Part shown: positions 15,797 to 23,114 of the stretch, piece after piece
Layout of the letters: each line of letters opens with the position of its first letter
Position numbering within the stretch: position 1 is the stretch's first letter
NCBI GenBank assembly: GCA_017545535.1
Contig: JAFWMS010000021.1
Span: forward strand, 193,399 to 257,398
Origin: Clostridia bacterium
GTDB taxonomy: Bacteria > Bacillota > Clostridia > Christensenellales > CAG-138
Direction of reading: 5' to 3'
DNA length: 64,000 nt
Notes under the pieces: model-generated
What the model was told of the DNA's origin: nothing
Database searches by the model: none
What the model saw: only the letters and a program-made list of their open reading frames with translations
Made by a program: the position numbers and the translations under genes

Positions 15797-17059
15797 ATGG
15801 TCCTCGCCATACTCATCCTTTCCTCCCTGTCTTTGGTAGCCCTCATCATAACGATCATCCTGTTGGTGCAGCTTCGAAATGCCGATCGGTATGAGGACAT
15901 CCTGGACAAGCTTTCCGATCAACGTCGGGAGCTGAACGACGCCATCCACTCCGCCCTGAACGGATACGGACAGCTCATGAGCGACGGGCAGCACAGCTTT
16001 GCCCGCCAGCAGAACGATAACCAGCGAAGCTTCCAGCAAAGCGTTGAGCTGCGGCTGGACGCCTTTGAGAAGGCGAATTTGGAGCGGCTTGGCTCCTTTG
16101 AAAGGACCAACACGGAGCGGTTAGACAGCATCCGCACCACCATGGAGAAGCGCCTGCTTTCCCTGCAGGAGGACAACAACAAGCGGCTGGATCAGATGCA
16201 GCAGATCGTGGACGAGAAGCTGCAATCCACCTTGGAAAACCGGATCAGCAAGAGCTTCGAGATGGTCAGCAAGCAGCTGGAAGCGGTCTATAAGGGCCTG
16301 GGCGAGATGCAGCAGGTGGCCGCCGGGGTCACGGATCTGAAAAAGGTCCTGTCCAACGTAAAGACCCGAGGCATCCTGGGCGAGATCCAGCTGGGCGCCA
16401 TTCTGGAGGAGATCCTCTCTCCCGAGCAATACGATACCAACGTGGCCACCCGTCCCGGCAGCGCCGATCGGGTGGAATATGCAGTGAAACTCCCGGGCAA
16501 CGGGGACAGTACGGTCTACCTGCCCATCGACGCCAAGTTCCCCGGCGACACCTATGCCGCCCTTATGGACGCCTACGACGCTGGGGATACCGGCTCCATC
16601 GCTGCTGCAGCTACTGCCCTCACCGCCCGACTCAAGCAGGAGGCTAAGGACGTCTCCTCCAAGTATATCGCGCCCCCTGCCACGACGGATTTCGCCATCA
16701 TCTTCCTTCCCTTCGAGGGGCTCTATGCGGAGGCAGTGAACCGGGGCATGGTAGAGGAGCTGCAGCATCGATACAAGGTGAACCTGGCCGGGCCCTCCAC
16801 CATGGCGGCGCTGCTGAACAGCCTGCAGATGGGGTTCCGCACCCTGGCCATCGAAAAGCGGTCCAGCGAGGTGTGGGAGATTTTGCGGTCCGTCCGCACG
16901 GAGTTCGACAAGTTCGGGGATGTGTTGGAAGCCTCTCAGCGGCACCTGCAGCAGGTCTCCGGCGATCTCGATCAGCTGGTGGGCGTACGGACAAGGCAGA
17001 TACAAAGCAAGCTGAAAAATGTGGAAAAGCTGGAGGACGGACAGAAGGCCGAGTCCTAA
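15797..17059 (+). CDS. rmuC: DNA recombination protein RmuC
   Basis: A 420-residue RmuC family protein. A membrane helix (about residues 2-24) is followed by a long coiled coil (about 30-170, with heptad-like repeats of ANLERLGSFERTNTERLDS), then the nuclease-like RmuC core: VKTRGILGEIQLGAILEEIL near 200, PIDAKFPGDTY near 245 and FIFLPFEGLYAEA-like sequence near 300. RmuC limits inversions between short repeats. ATG 15797 is preferred because ACGGAGG lies before it; in-frame ATGs at 15758 and 15779 lack a ribosome site. Confidence 0.92.
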   Translation: MVLAILILSSLSLVALIITIILLVQLRNADRYEDILDKLSDQRRELNDAIHSALNGYGQLMSDGQHSFARQQNDNQRSFQQSVELRLDAFEKANLERLGSFERTNTERLDSIRTTMEKRLLSLQEDNNKRLDQMQQIVDEKLQSTLENRISKSFEMVSKQLEAVYKGLGEMQQVAAGVTDLKKVLSNVKTRGILGEIQLGAILEEILSPEQYDTNVATRPGSADRVEYAVKLPGNGDSTVYLPIDAKFPGDTYAALMDAYDAGDTGSIAAAATALTARLKQEAKDVSSKYIAPPATTDFAIIFLPFEGLYAEAVNRGMVEELQHRYKVNLAGPSTMAALLNSLQMGFRTLAIEKRSSEVWEILRSVRTEFDKFGDVLEASQRHLQQVSGDLDQLVGVRTRQIQSKLKNVEKLEDGQKAES

Positions 17060-17073
17060 TCAACACTAAGATC

Positions 17074-17718
17074 ATGCAACGCGATAAAGAAGAATTATTC
17101 TGGGAACAGTCATGGAAATCCTTTGATCCTGCCCGCGCTATACCGTATTTTGAAAAACTCAGAGAAGCACAGGATGGCACGATCGCTTTTCTCAAAGCGC
17201 ACGGGATCCAGCGCATCTGTGACGCCGGTTGCGGATGCGGCGCCTATGCCCTTAAGCTGGCGCAAAACGGATTCTCCGTTTCCGGATTCGACATTTCAGA
17301 GCAAGCTGTCGCCTTGACGAAGAAAGCGCTTGCGGAGAACGGATATTTCAGCGGGGAAATCAAACAGGCGAGTATCCTGTCCACCGGCTATCCGGACGAG
17401 TGCTTTGACGCAGTTATCGCCCGAGATGTGATCGATCATCTTCCCATTGAGCAGGCAATCAAAGCCGTTTCAGAATTGCTCCGCATCGTTCGACCGAATG
17501 GCTATGTGATGATATCTTTGGATGATGCGGACGAAGAATACAATGGCGAACCGCACGAATGCAATGAGAACGGAGACTACACGTTTATCAGCGGAAAATG
17601 GAAAGGAATGGTGTTTCATCCATATTCCCCCAGCGAAATAGAAAAACTGACTGCCGGACGTGAATATGATCTGTTATCTCATAATGAGAATGGTTCAATC
17701 ATCGTGCTAAAAAAATGA
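17074..17718 (+). CDS. Class I SAM-dependent methyltransferase
   Basis: A 214-residue methyltransferase. Motif I is CDAGCGCGAYAL near residue 46, motif II GFDISEQAV near 69 and a motif IV region FDAVIARDVIDHLP near 112, followed by VRPNGYVMISLDD. The substrate cannot be read. It begins 14 bp after rmuC with no clear ribosome site (the ATG at 17074 follows CTAAG). Its codons are visibly more A/T-ended than those of its neighbours, which may mean recent transfer. Confidence 0.82.
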   Translation: MQRDKEELFWEQSWKSFDPARAIPYFEKLREAQDGTIAFLKAHGIQRICDAGCGCGAYALKLAQNGFSVSGFDISEQAVALTKKALAENGYFSGEIKQASILSTGYPDECFDAVIARDVIDHLPIEQAIKAVSELLRIVRPNGYVMISLDDADEEYNGEPHECNENGDYTFISGKWKGMVFHPYSPSEIEKLTAGREYDLLSHNENGSIIVLKK

Positions 17719-17721
17719 TGC

Positions 17722-17750
17722 AAAAAAACTCCCTAAAGCGGGAGTTTTTT
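17722..17750. terminator. Bidirectional terminator
   Basis: Stem AAAAAACTCCC / GGGAGTTTTTT with a 6-nt loop between the methyltransferase and the convergent phosphoesterase gene. Confidence 0.88.
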
Positions 17751-17767
17751 AATTGACCATACCATTC

Positions 17768-18910
17768 TTATGCCCAGGGCATTTTCAACGTGAAGGATTC
17801 GCTCTTTTCATCCATTTCATATCGCTTTTCCTTGTGAGAGGGATCGTCCAGCCAATCGTAATCGTCCAGGTAGGGCGAATAGTTGACGCAGCGTATCTCG
17901 TGGTTCTCCTCGTCGAACTGCATGAGCCGGAGGTAGCCGCCGCCCCCCTCCTTTCCCGCCGCCTGATAGTTCATCATGATCTCGTAGACCGTGCGCTCCT
18001 TTACCCCGTCCCCATCGTCGTCGAAGCCATCCTCCAGGGTGTAAAGGCCGTACCGATGGCCGCACAGGACCATGTATACGTTGGGACACTTGGCGACCAC
18101 CTGCTCCCGCAGCTGTTCCCCCGCCTGGGAAAGGGTCCCTTCCGTGGTGATAAAGTCATGCACACACAGGATGCCCACCCGGTCAGGATATTTTTGGAAG
18201 CTGTTTTGCAAAAAACGGATCGCCTTCTTGTCCGGTGCATGGCTCATGTACACGAAGATATAGTTGCGCCCGGAGACGGTGACCAGATCGTAATGACCCC
18301 GATTGTTTTCAAAGCTTTCGCCATAGCAGGACTGCTGATTGTACTGCTTTTCCCCGAAGTACTTCCCATAGTTTTTGTAACCGCCCTTGGCGGGATCCAT
18401 ATCATGATTGCCGGCCAGAACGCCGGTGGGTATGCCATCGAGCAGATCCATGGCCTCCCGGGCCACGGTCCAGTTCTCCTGGCTGTCATTCACGTGGACC
18501 AGATCCCCCGTGTGAACCACATAGACAAGGTTCATCTCCTCCGCCTTATCCCTTAGAAAAGCGGTCATGACGGGAAAGATGTTGGGCAGATCCTTGGCGG
18601 CGTAGTTGGCATAGTGCTGGGTATCGGTCAACCAGGCCACCGTCTCCACCCCCTCCTCCGGCACGTATCGCTCCCTCGGCTCCGGCGTGTCCGTGGGCTC
18701 CGGGGTGGGCACTTCCGTTGGCGCCGAGGTGAGCGTGGCCGTAGGCGCAGGGGTCTGCTGAAGCGTGGGCGCCGGTGTCAGCGCCGGCACCTCGATCGCC
18801 ATGCTGGTATCCTGGGTCGGCGCCGCCGTGGCGACAGGTGCTTGGGCCGACCCCTTGCATCCCGAAAGGATCAGCAGCAGCGCTATGCAGATGAATGCTA
18901 TCTTTTTCAT
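17768..18910 (-). CDS. Secreted lipoprotein metallophosphoesterase (calcineurin-like)
   Basis: A 380-residue predicted lipoprotein: signal peptide with lipobox ILSGC at residues 15-19, a Pro/Thr-rich linker to about residue 80, then a calcineurin-like phosphoesterase domain. Metal-site motifs are WLTDTQHY (first block, D-x-Q rather than D-x-H), VHTGDLVH, GNHDMD, CVHDF and CGHRYG. The D-x-Q start is known in a branch of secreted phosphoesterases. Substrate unknown. The start is fixed by an in-frame stop 15 nt upstream, yet there is no ribosome site: the -10 TACTAT ends 6 nt before the ATG, so the mRNA may be leaderless. Confidence 0.87.
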   Translation of the reverse strand: MKKIAFICIALLLILSGCKGSAQAPVATAAPTQDTSMAIEVPALTPAPTLQQTPAPTATLTSAPTEVPTPEPTDTPEPRERYVPEEGVETVAWLTDTQHYANYAAKDLPNIFPVMTAFLRDKAEEMNLVYVVHTGDLVHVNDSQENWTVAREAMDLLDGIPTGVLAGNHDMDPAKGGYKNYGKYFGEKQYNQQSCYGESFENNRGHYDLVTVSGRNYIFVYMSHAPDKKAIRFLQNSFQKYPDRVGILCVHDFITTEGTLSQAGEQLREQVVAKCPNVYMVLCGHRYGLYTLEDGFDDDGDGVKERTVYEIMMNYQAAGKEGGGGYLRLMQFDEENHEIRCVNYSPYLDDYDWLDDPSHKEKRYEMDEKSESFTLKMPWA

Positions 18911-18916
18911 GGTTGT

Positions 18917-18945
18917 ATAGTATCACAAGTCCCGGCAAAAGCCAA
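18917..18945 (-). promoter_or_regulatory. Promoter of metallophosphoesterase gene, probably leaderless
   Basis: On the minus strand TTGGCT (18940-18945) and TACTAT (18917-18922) are 17 bp apart. Transcription should begin at about the A of the ATG (18910). A perfect inverted repeat CCGTG-TT-CACGG (18947-18958) sits directly upstream and an 8-bp palindrome TGTTAACA at 18961-18968 lies next to it; both could be operator sites. Confidence 0.7.
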
Positions 18946-19021
18946 TCCGTGTTCACGGGATGTTAACATGGATTCTGCGTTTGTGTTGCACTTTGCACAT
19001 ACTCCTGCCCCATTTCTCCTC

Positions 19022-19244
19022 TATACTATAGCCATCCCGAGAGGAAAGGAGGAGTTGCTTCCCGCAATAAACAACTGCCATGCATGCGTTTTCTGGGCTC
19101 CTGCCTTGCCCCCGGCGAGTACGTAACGCCGCAAAACAGGCAGTCTACCAACTCTCCGCCAACCTCCCACGCCCATGAGGAGCAGCAGGCGGCCATCATA
19201 CCGAACGCGCCGGTTCCCCCTCCTTGCTTTCCGGCGCGTTCTTT
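19022..19244 (+). ncRNA. Candidate structured small RNA between divergent genes
   Basis: A TATACT (19022-19027) would start a transcript near 19034. The 5' part can fold as nested helices: GGAGGAGTTG (19048-19057) with CAACTCTCC (19149-19157), CTGCCT (19101-19106) with AGGCAG (19138-19143), and CGGCG (19113-19117) with CGCCG (19127-19131). The 3' end is a perfect 11-bp hairpin GAACGCGCCGG / CCGGCGCGTTC (19203-19241) followed by TTT. No protein reading is convincing, and I do not recognise a known RNA family. The helices are read by eye only. Confidence 0.4.
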
Positions 19245-19252
19245 GGTATCAT
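19224..19252 (+). promoter_or_regulatory. Promoter of phosphopantetheinyl transferase gene, probably leaderless
   Basis: TTGCTT (19224-19229), 17 bp, extended -10 TGG-TATCAT (19247-19252). The ATG begins 6 nt after the -10. The -35 lies in the loop of the hairpin at 19203-19241. Confidence 0.7.
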
Positions 19253-19258
19253 TTCTCC

Positions 19259-19837
19259 ATGAAGTTGTATCTGCTTTCCTGTCAAAACATCCATCAGCAC
19301 GCTGAACGCATCCTGCCCCTGCTTCCTGAGCAGCGACGGCTTGCCTATGAGCGGACCAGGTCCCCCCTCTCTTTAGGGGCGGGGCTTTTGCTTGCCTCCG
19401 TGCTGCAGGTGCATTCGGATGACGATCTTCGCTACGGTCCCCAAGGAAAGCCGTTTTTAGCCGCCGGCAGCCCCGAATTTAATCTCAGCCACAGCAAGGA
19501 GCACGTCCTTTTGGGCGTCAGCCGTGGGCCTATCGGCGTAGACATGGAGCGGGCGGATCGGCCCGTCTCCCCCGCGCTGAAAAAGCGGGTGTGCCTTCCC
19601 TGTGAAGAGGAGCTTCCCTTCCTGACGGTCTACACCCGAAAGGAATGCACAATGAAGCTCACGGGCCTGGGGTTCAGCCTGCCGCTAAATGAGATCGACA
19701 CCACCCGTGAGTATTCCTGGGACGGTGCCGCCTATCGTTTTTTGTCCACAACCTGTGAGGGATATGTGATCTCCGTTCTTTCCACCGAAGAAATTTTGCC
19801 CGAGATTCAAAAGCTGCAGCCGGAGGAGCTGCTGTAA
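19259..19837 (+). CDS. 4'-phosphopantetheinyl transferase superfamily protein
   Basis: A 192-residue Sfp-like transferase that would move phosphopantetheine from CoA to a carrier-protein serine. Motifs are NLSHSKEHVLLGVS near residue 76, the Mg-binding GVDMERADR near 97 and YTRKECTMKLTGLGF near 126 (family W/F-x-x-K-E-A/S-x-x-K). It resembles the long Sfp type more than AcpS. No Shine-Dalgarno sequence is present and the -10 ends 6 nt before the ATG, so it is a leaderless candidate. Its last 31 bp overlap the end of the convergent aminotransferase gene. No NRPS/PKS gene is in view; acpP at 44379 could be a substrate. Confidence 0.83.
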   Translation: MKLYLLSCQNIHQHAERILPLLPEQRRLAYERTRSPLSLGAGLLLASVLQVHSDDDLRYGPQGKPFLAAGSPEFNLSHSKEHVLLGVSRGPIGVDMERADRPVSPALKKRVCLPCEEELPFLTVYTRKECTMKLTGLGFSLPLNEIDTTREYSWDGAAYRFLSTTCEGYVISVLSTEEILPEIQKLQPEELL

Positions 19838-20964
19838 TTCCTTTGGATGAATCTTCGGATGCGAGCGGCTGCCTCCAGAAGCAGCGGCTCTTTTTTAGTA
19901 TAGGCGAGGCGAACGTATCCGGGCCAGGAAAATGCGCTGCCGGGAGTCAGGGCCACCCCTTCCTCAGCTAACAGCCTCCTACAAAAGGCCATGTCATCGT
20001 CCAGATGGGAAACGTCCAGCCAGAGATAGAACGCGCCCCGACTTCTATGGATCGGGATCTCTTTTTGCAGAGACAGAGCATCCGCCATAGCGTCCCTCCG
20101 CGCCCGAAACTCTGCGGCCAATTCCCGCTCATATAGACCGTCCATGGTCAGCGCTGCCAAAGCCGCCCGCTCGGACAGGGAGCAGGGGCACCCCACAGCA
20201 TGGCTTTGATACCCGCCCATGGCCGCGGCAACGTTGGCAGGAGCAACGGCATAGCCGATCCGCAGCCCCGCCATGGCGTACGCTTTAGAGGCGGCGTTCA
20301 CCAAAATAAGCCGCTCCCGCGCCTCGGGGAACGCATACAAGCTGACGAAATCCCCCTCGTACACAAAGGAGCTGTACACCTCGTCGGCGATGATATAGAG
20401 GTCGTGCTCCACGCAGATGTCGACAATCTCTTTCAGCTGTTCCCGATCGTACACCGCGCCCGTGGGATTGACCGGGTTATTCAGCAGCAGCGCCTTGGTC
20501 CGCTTTGTAATATGGCTCTCGATATCCGCCGCACATACGGTGAAGTCATGATGGGGATCGCCCGCCACCGGAACGGGCTCTGCGCCGGAGAGGCGGATCA
20601 TCTCGGGATAGCTGGTATAGCAGGGCACCGGAAGAAGCACCTCGTCCCCTGGACCGCAAAGGCATTGGATAGCCCCATGGACCAGTGGTTTTGCCCCGGA
20701 GCCGATTAGGATCTCCCCCTCGTTCCACCCCATATGGGCCCTCACGGCAGCCTTTAGATCGGCGGACCCGGTGGCGGGAACGTAGCCGGTTCGGTCCTCT
20801 CCAAGAGCAGCCAGTATGGCTCTCTTTCCCGCTTCCGGCATGGGCAGATCCACCTGTCCTGCCGTCAGGTTGATCACATCCCGGCCGGACGAAGCCATCT
20901 GGCGAGCCTGCTGATCCAGCTCCATGGTCAAAGAGTGCTGCACTTGACGACATATCGGTTTCAT
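19807..20964 (-). CDS. PLP-dependent class I/II aminotransferase
   Basis: A 385-residue fold-type I aminotransferase of the aspartate aminotransferase superfamily. It shows INLTAGQVDLPMP at the N-terminus, a NNPVNPTGAVYD motif near residue 170, DEVYSSFVYEG near 201 and the PLP lysine in NAASKAYAMAGLRIGY near 233. The C-terminal arginine for the alpha-carboxylate is in GYVRLAYT. Substrate not assignable. It is coupled to the symporter gene by an ATGA overlap at 20961-20964, so the imported amino or dicarboxylic acid may be its substrate (inference). Confidence 0.9.
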   Translation of the reverse strand: MKPICRQVQHSLTMELDQQARQMASSGRDVINLTAGQVDLPMPEAGKRAILAALGEDRTGYVPATGSADLKAAVRAHMGWNEGEILIGSGAKPLVHGAIQCLCGPGDEVLLPVPCYTSYPEMIRLSGAEPVPVAGDPHHDFTVCAADIESHITKRTKALLLNNPVNPTGAVYDREQLKEIVDICVEHDLYIIADEVYSSFVYEGDFVSLYAFPEARERLILVNAASKAYAMAGLRIGYAVAPANVAAAMGGYQSHAVGCPCSLSERAALAALTMDGLYERELAAEFRARRDAMADALSLQKEIPIHRSRGAFYLWLDVSHLDDDMAFCRRLLAEEGVALTPGSAFSWPGYVRLAYTKKEPLLLEAAARIRRFIQRNYSSSSGCSF

Positions 20965-22148
20965 TTTATCCTCTCCCACCGTTCCAGCAACAGATTCGCG
21001 GTCACGTCTCCCGCCACGTTCAAGGAGGTATAGGCCATGTCGAGGAGCCGGTATATGCCCGCGTACATGCCCAAAAACAACTCCATGTCCTCCAAGCCCA
21101 GCATGCCCAAAAAGGTAGCGCCAAGCACGATGCCGCCGCCCGGAATGCCCGGAGCTGCCATGTTCAGCATCTCCGCTAACAGTAGCATCGAGAGCAGCGT
21201 CCCCCACGTGATCGGTCGGCCCGTCATCTGCAGCGCAAAGGTGCCAAGCAGGCAGAAGGACACGGCGCCGCCGCACATATGCACGGTGCTCCCCAGTGGC
21301 ACCACCATGGCCGTGACCCGCTCAGACACCTGAAACTCCTCTCGGCAGGTCCGCATGGTCTCGGGAAGGGTGGCCGAGGAGGAACATGTGGCGAGGGAGG
21401 TCATAAACAGTCTCCCCATCCGGGTAAAATATTGTCCCGGCGTCACCTGGCACAGGACCCACAGGGGCAGGATCATCACCGCGCCCAGCACCAACAGACA
21501 ACCGCCGTAGGCCCAGGCGATATAGGCGCCGGAGGATCTCAGCGCCGTCAGACCGAAGCTGGCCGTGCACTTGGCCATCAGCGCGAATACTCCCAGGGGC
21601 GTAAGATACATCACCCAGGAGAGCAGGGTCAAAAGCGCCTTCTCCAGGGAAGCGGCTCCCCTTTTCAGCCTTTCACTTTTGATCAGACTGGCGATGAAGC
21701 CAAGGACCAGCGCCAACCCCAGGGACGGCAGATAATAGTTGTTCACGTTTCCACTGCCTCCGAAGGAGGCCAGGTTTCGAAGTATGTCTTTCAAAGAAAT
21801 GGCGGCCTGCTCCCCCGTCCATGACGTTTCTCCCAGGGCGGAAAAGCCATTGCCGGGCGCGAAAACGGTGTAAGGAACGGCGCAGATCAAAAAGGAGGCC
21901 GCAAACAGGCCGATGAACAGCAGCAACGCCCGAACCAAAACGCTGGTCGCGCTTTTACCGCCGTTTTGAACGGCGTTGAATACGGACAAGATCACCACTG
22001 GGAGCGCCATGTATTTAAGCAAGGAAACATAGAGGCTGCCCGCCCACCCCAAGGATAATGTGATCTCAGGCCAGACCAGGCCCGCCGCCGCACCGGCAAC
22101 GAAACAGGCCAGGGTGATCCAGGAAAGTATCTGTCCCCTTTTTTTCAT
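20961..22148 (-). CDS. Dicarboxylate/amino acid:cation symporter (DAACS/SDF family)
   Basis: A 395-residue transporter of the glutamate/aspartate and C4-dicarboxylate symporter family. Family hairpin and helix motifs are visible: TCSSSATLPETM (HP1) near residue 250, PLGSTVHMCGG near 275 in place of the usual N-M-D-G-T, AAPGIPGGGI (HP2) near 325 and SLNVAGDV (TM8) near 380. The change from NMDGT to STVHM suggests an altered cation site. ATG 22148 is chosen over an upstream TTG. A promoter is present at 22181-22209. Confidence 0.9.
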   Translation of the reverse strand: MKKRGQILSWITLACFVAGAAAGLVWPEITLSLGWAGSLYVSLLKYMALPVVILSVFNAVQNGGKSATSVLVRALLLFIGLFAASFLICAVPYTVFAPGNGFSALGETSWTGEQAAISLKDILRNLASFGGSGNVNNYYLPSLGLALVLGFIASLIKSERLKRGAASLEKALLTLLSWVMYLTPLGVFALMAKCTASFGLTALRSSGAYIAWAYGGCLLVLGAVMILPLWVLCQVTPGQYFTRMGRLFMTSLATCSSSATLPETMRTCREEFQVSERVTAMVVPLGSTVHMCGGAVSFCLLGTFALQMTGRPITWGTLLSMLLLAEMLNMAAPGIPGGGIVLGATFLGMLGLEDMELFLGMYAGIYRLLDMAYTSLNVAGDVTANLLLERWERIK

Positions 22149-22180
22149 TTTACTTGCCCCCAAAGGATCCGTATAGGGGT

Positions 22181-22209
22181 ATTGTACTCCCTCCGCCTCC
22201 GTTGCACAA
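22181..22209 (-). promoter_or_regulatory. Promoter for symporter-aminotransferase operon
   Basis: On the minus strand TTGTGC (22204-22209), 17 bp, TACAAT (22181-22186), fitted between the sigG stop and the symporter start. Confidence 0.7.
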
Positions 22210-22210
22210 G

Positions 22211-22978
22211 CTAAATGTACTTTTTTAGCCGCTCCAACGCGCCCTTCTCCAATCGGGAGACCTGGGCCTGGGAGATGCCGATCTCTCGGCTCACCTCCAT
22301 CTGGGTCTTCATTTGAAAATATCTGAGCTTCACGATGCGCTGTTCCCGCTCGTTGAGATGGCCGATCCCCTCTTCAAGAGCGATGCTGTCCAGCCACCTC
22401 CCCTCTCCGGAGGATTCGTCTCGTATCTGATCGATCACGTACAACGCATCCCCGTCCTCGTGGAACACCGGCTCATACAGAGATACCGGGTCCACCACCG
22501 CGTCGAGGGCATACACCACGTCCTCCTCCGGCAGACCCATGGCCTTGGCGATCTCCCCTACCGTGGGCTCCCGATCCATCTCGTCGGTCAGTCGTTTCTT
22601 GGTCTGCATGGCCTTGCCTGCCGTGTCCCGCAGGGAACGAGACACCCGCAGCGCCGTATAATCCCGTAAGAAACGGCGTATCTCTCCGATGATCATGGGT
22701 ACCGCGTAGGTGGAAAAACGGACGTCATGGGACACATCGAAATTGTCGATGGCTTTCATGAGCCCGATGCACCCTACCTGAAAGAGATCGTCCGCCTGCT
22801 CCGCCCGATTCGAGAATCGTTGGATCACAGAAAGCACCAACCGGAGATTCCCCGTAACCAACTTTTCCCGGGCCTCCTCGTCCCCCGTCCGAGCCTTTTC
22901 CAGCAGCTGACGCATCTCCCTTTGTCCCAAGGTGGGGAGCGAAGACGTGTCCACCCCACAGATCACTACTTTGTTCAT
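22211..22978 (-). CDS. sigG: RNA polymerase sigma factor SigG (late forespore)
   Basis: A 255-residue sigma-70 family factor. The start KVVICGVDTSSLPTL is the SigG signature, the segment recognised in anti-sigma and SpoIIIJ control. Region 2 reads DLFQVGCIGLMKAIDNFD and RFSTYAVPMIIGEIRRFLRD, region 3 ALRVSRSLRDTA, and region 4 MEVSREIGISQAQVSRLEKGALERL. SigG directs forespore genes after engulfment, so the organism is or was a spore former. It stands alone here rather than behind spoIIGA-sigE. The ribosome site is GAGGGG. Confidence 0.95.
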   Translation of the reverse strand: MNKVVICGVDTSSLPTLGQREMRQLLEKARTGDEEAREKLVTGNLRLVLSVIQRFSNRAEQADDLFQVGCIGLMKAIDNFDVSHDVRFSTYAVPMIIGEIRRFLRDYTALRVSRSLRDTAGKAMQTKKRLTDEMDREPTVGEIAKAMGLPEEDVVYALDAVVDPVSLYEPVFHEDGDALYVIDQIRDESSGEGRWLDSIALEEGIGHLNEREQRIVKLRYFQMKTQMEVSREIGISQAQVSRLEKGALERLKKYI

Positions 22979-23054
22979 GCTTTGCCCCTCTCTTCTTGCT
23001 CATCCCCTTCCCCTTGCTCAGGATGACCAGAATCAAAGGCTTTCAATCATGCAG

Positions 23055-23084
23055 TTGCAAAAAAAGCGAGACCTGTGCTATACT
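23055..23084 (+). promoter_or_regulatory. Promoter for phosphodiester glycosidase copy 2
   Basis: TTGCAA (23055-23060), 18 bp, TATACT (23079-23084) with TGC before it. Transcription would start near 23091. Confidence 0.7.
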
Positions 23085-23114
23085 CTTTTGTCGATGAAGC
23101 ACGAAAAGGAACGC

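Noticed and set aside
19055..19126. TTG-started 23-codon frame with an AgrD-like ending (CVFWAPALPP)
   Set aside because: The AAAGGAGG is only 2 nt from the TTG, there is no agrB-like gene nearby, and autoinducer precursors are longer with an amphipathic helix.
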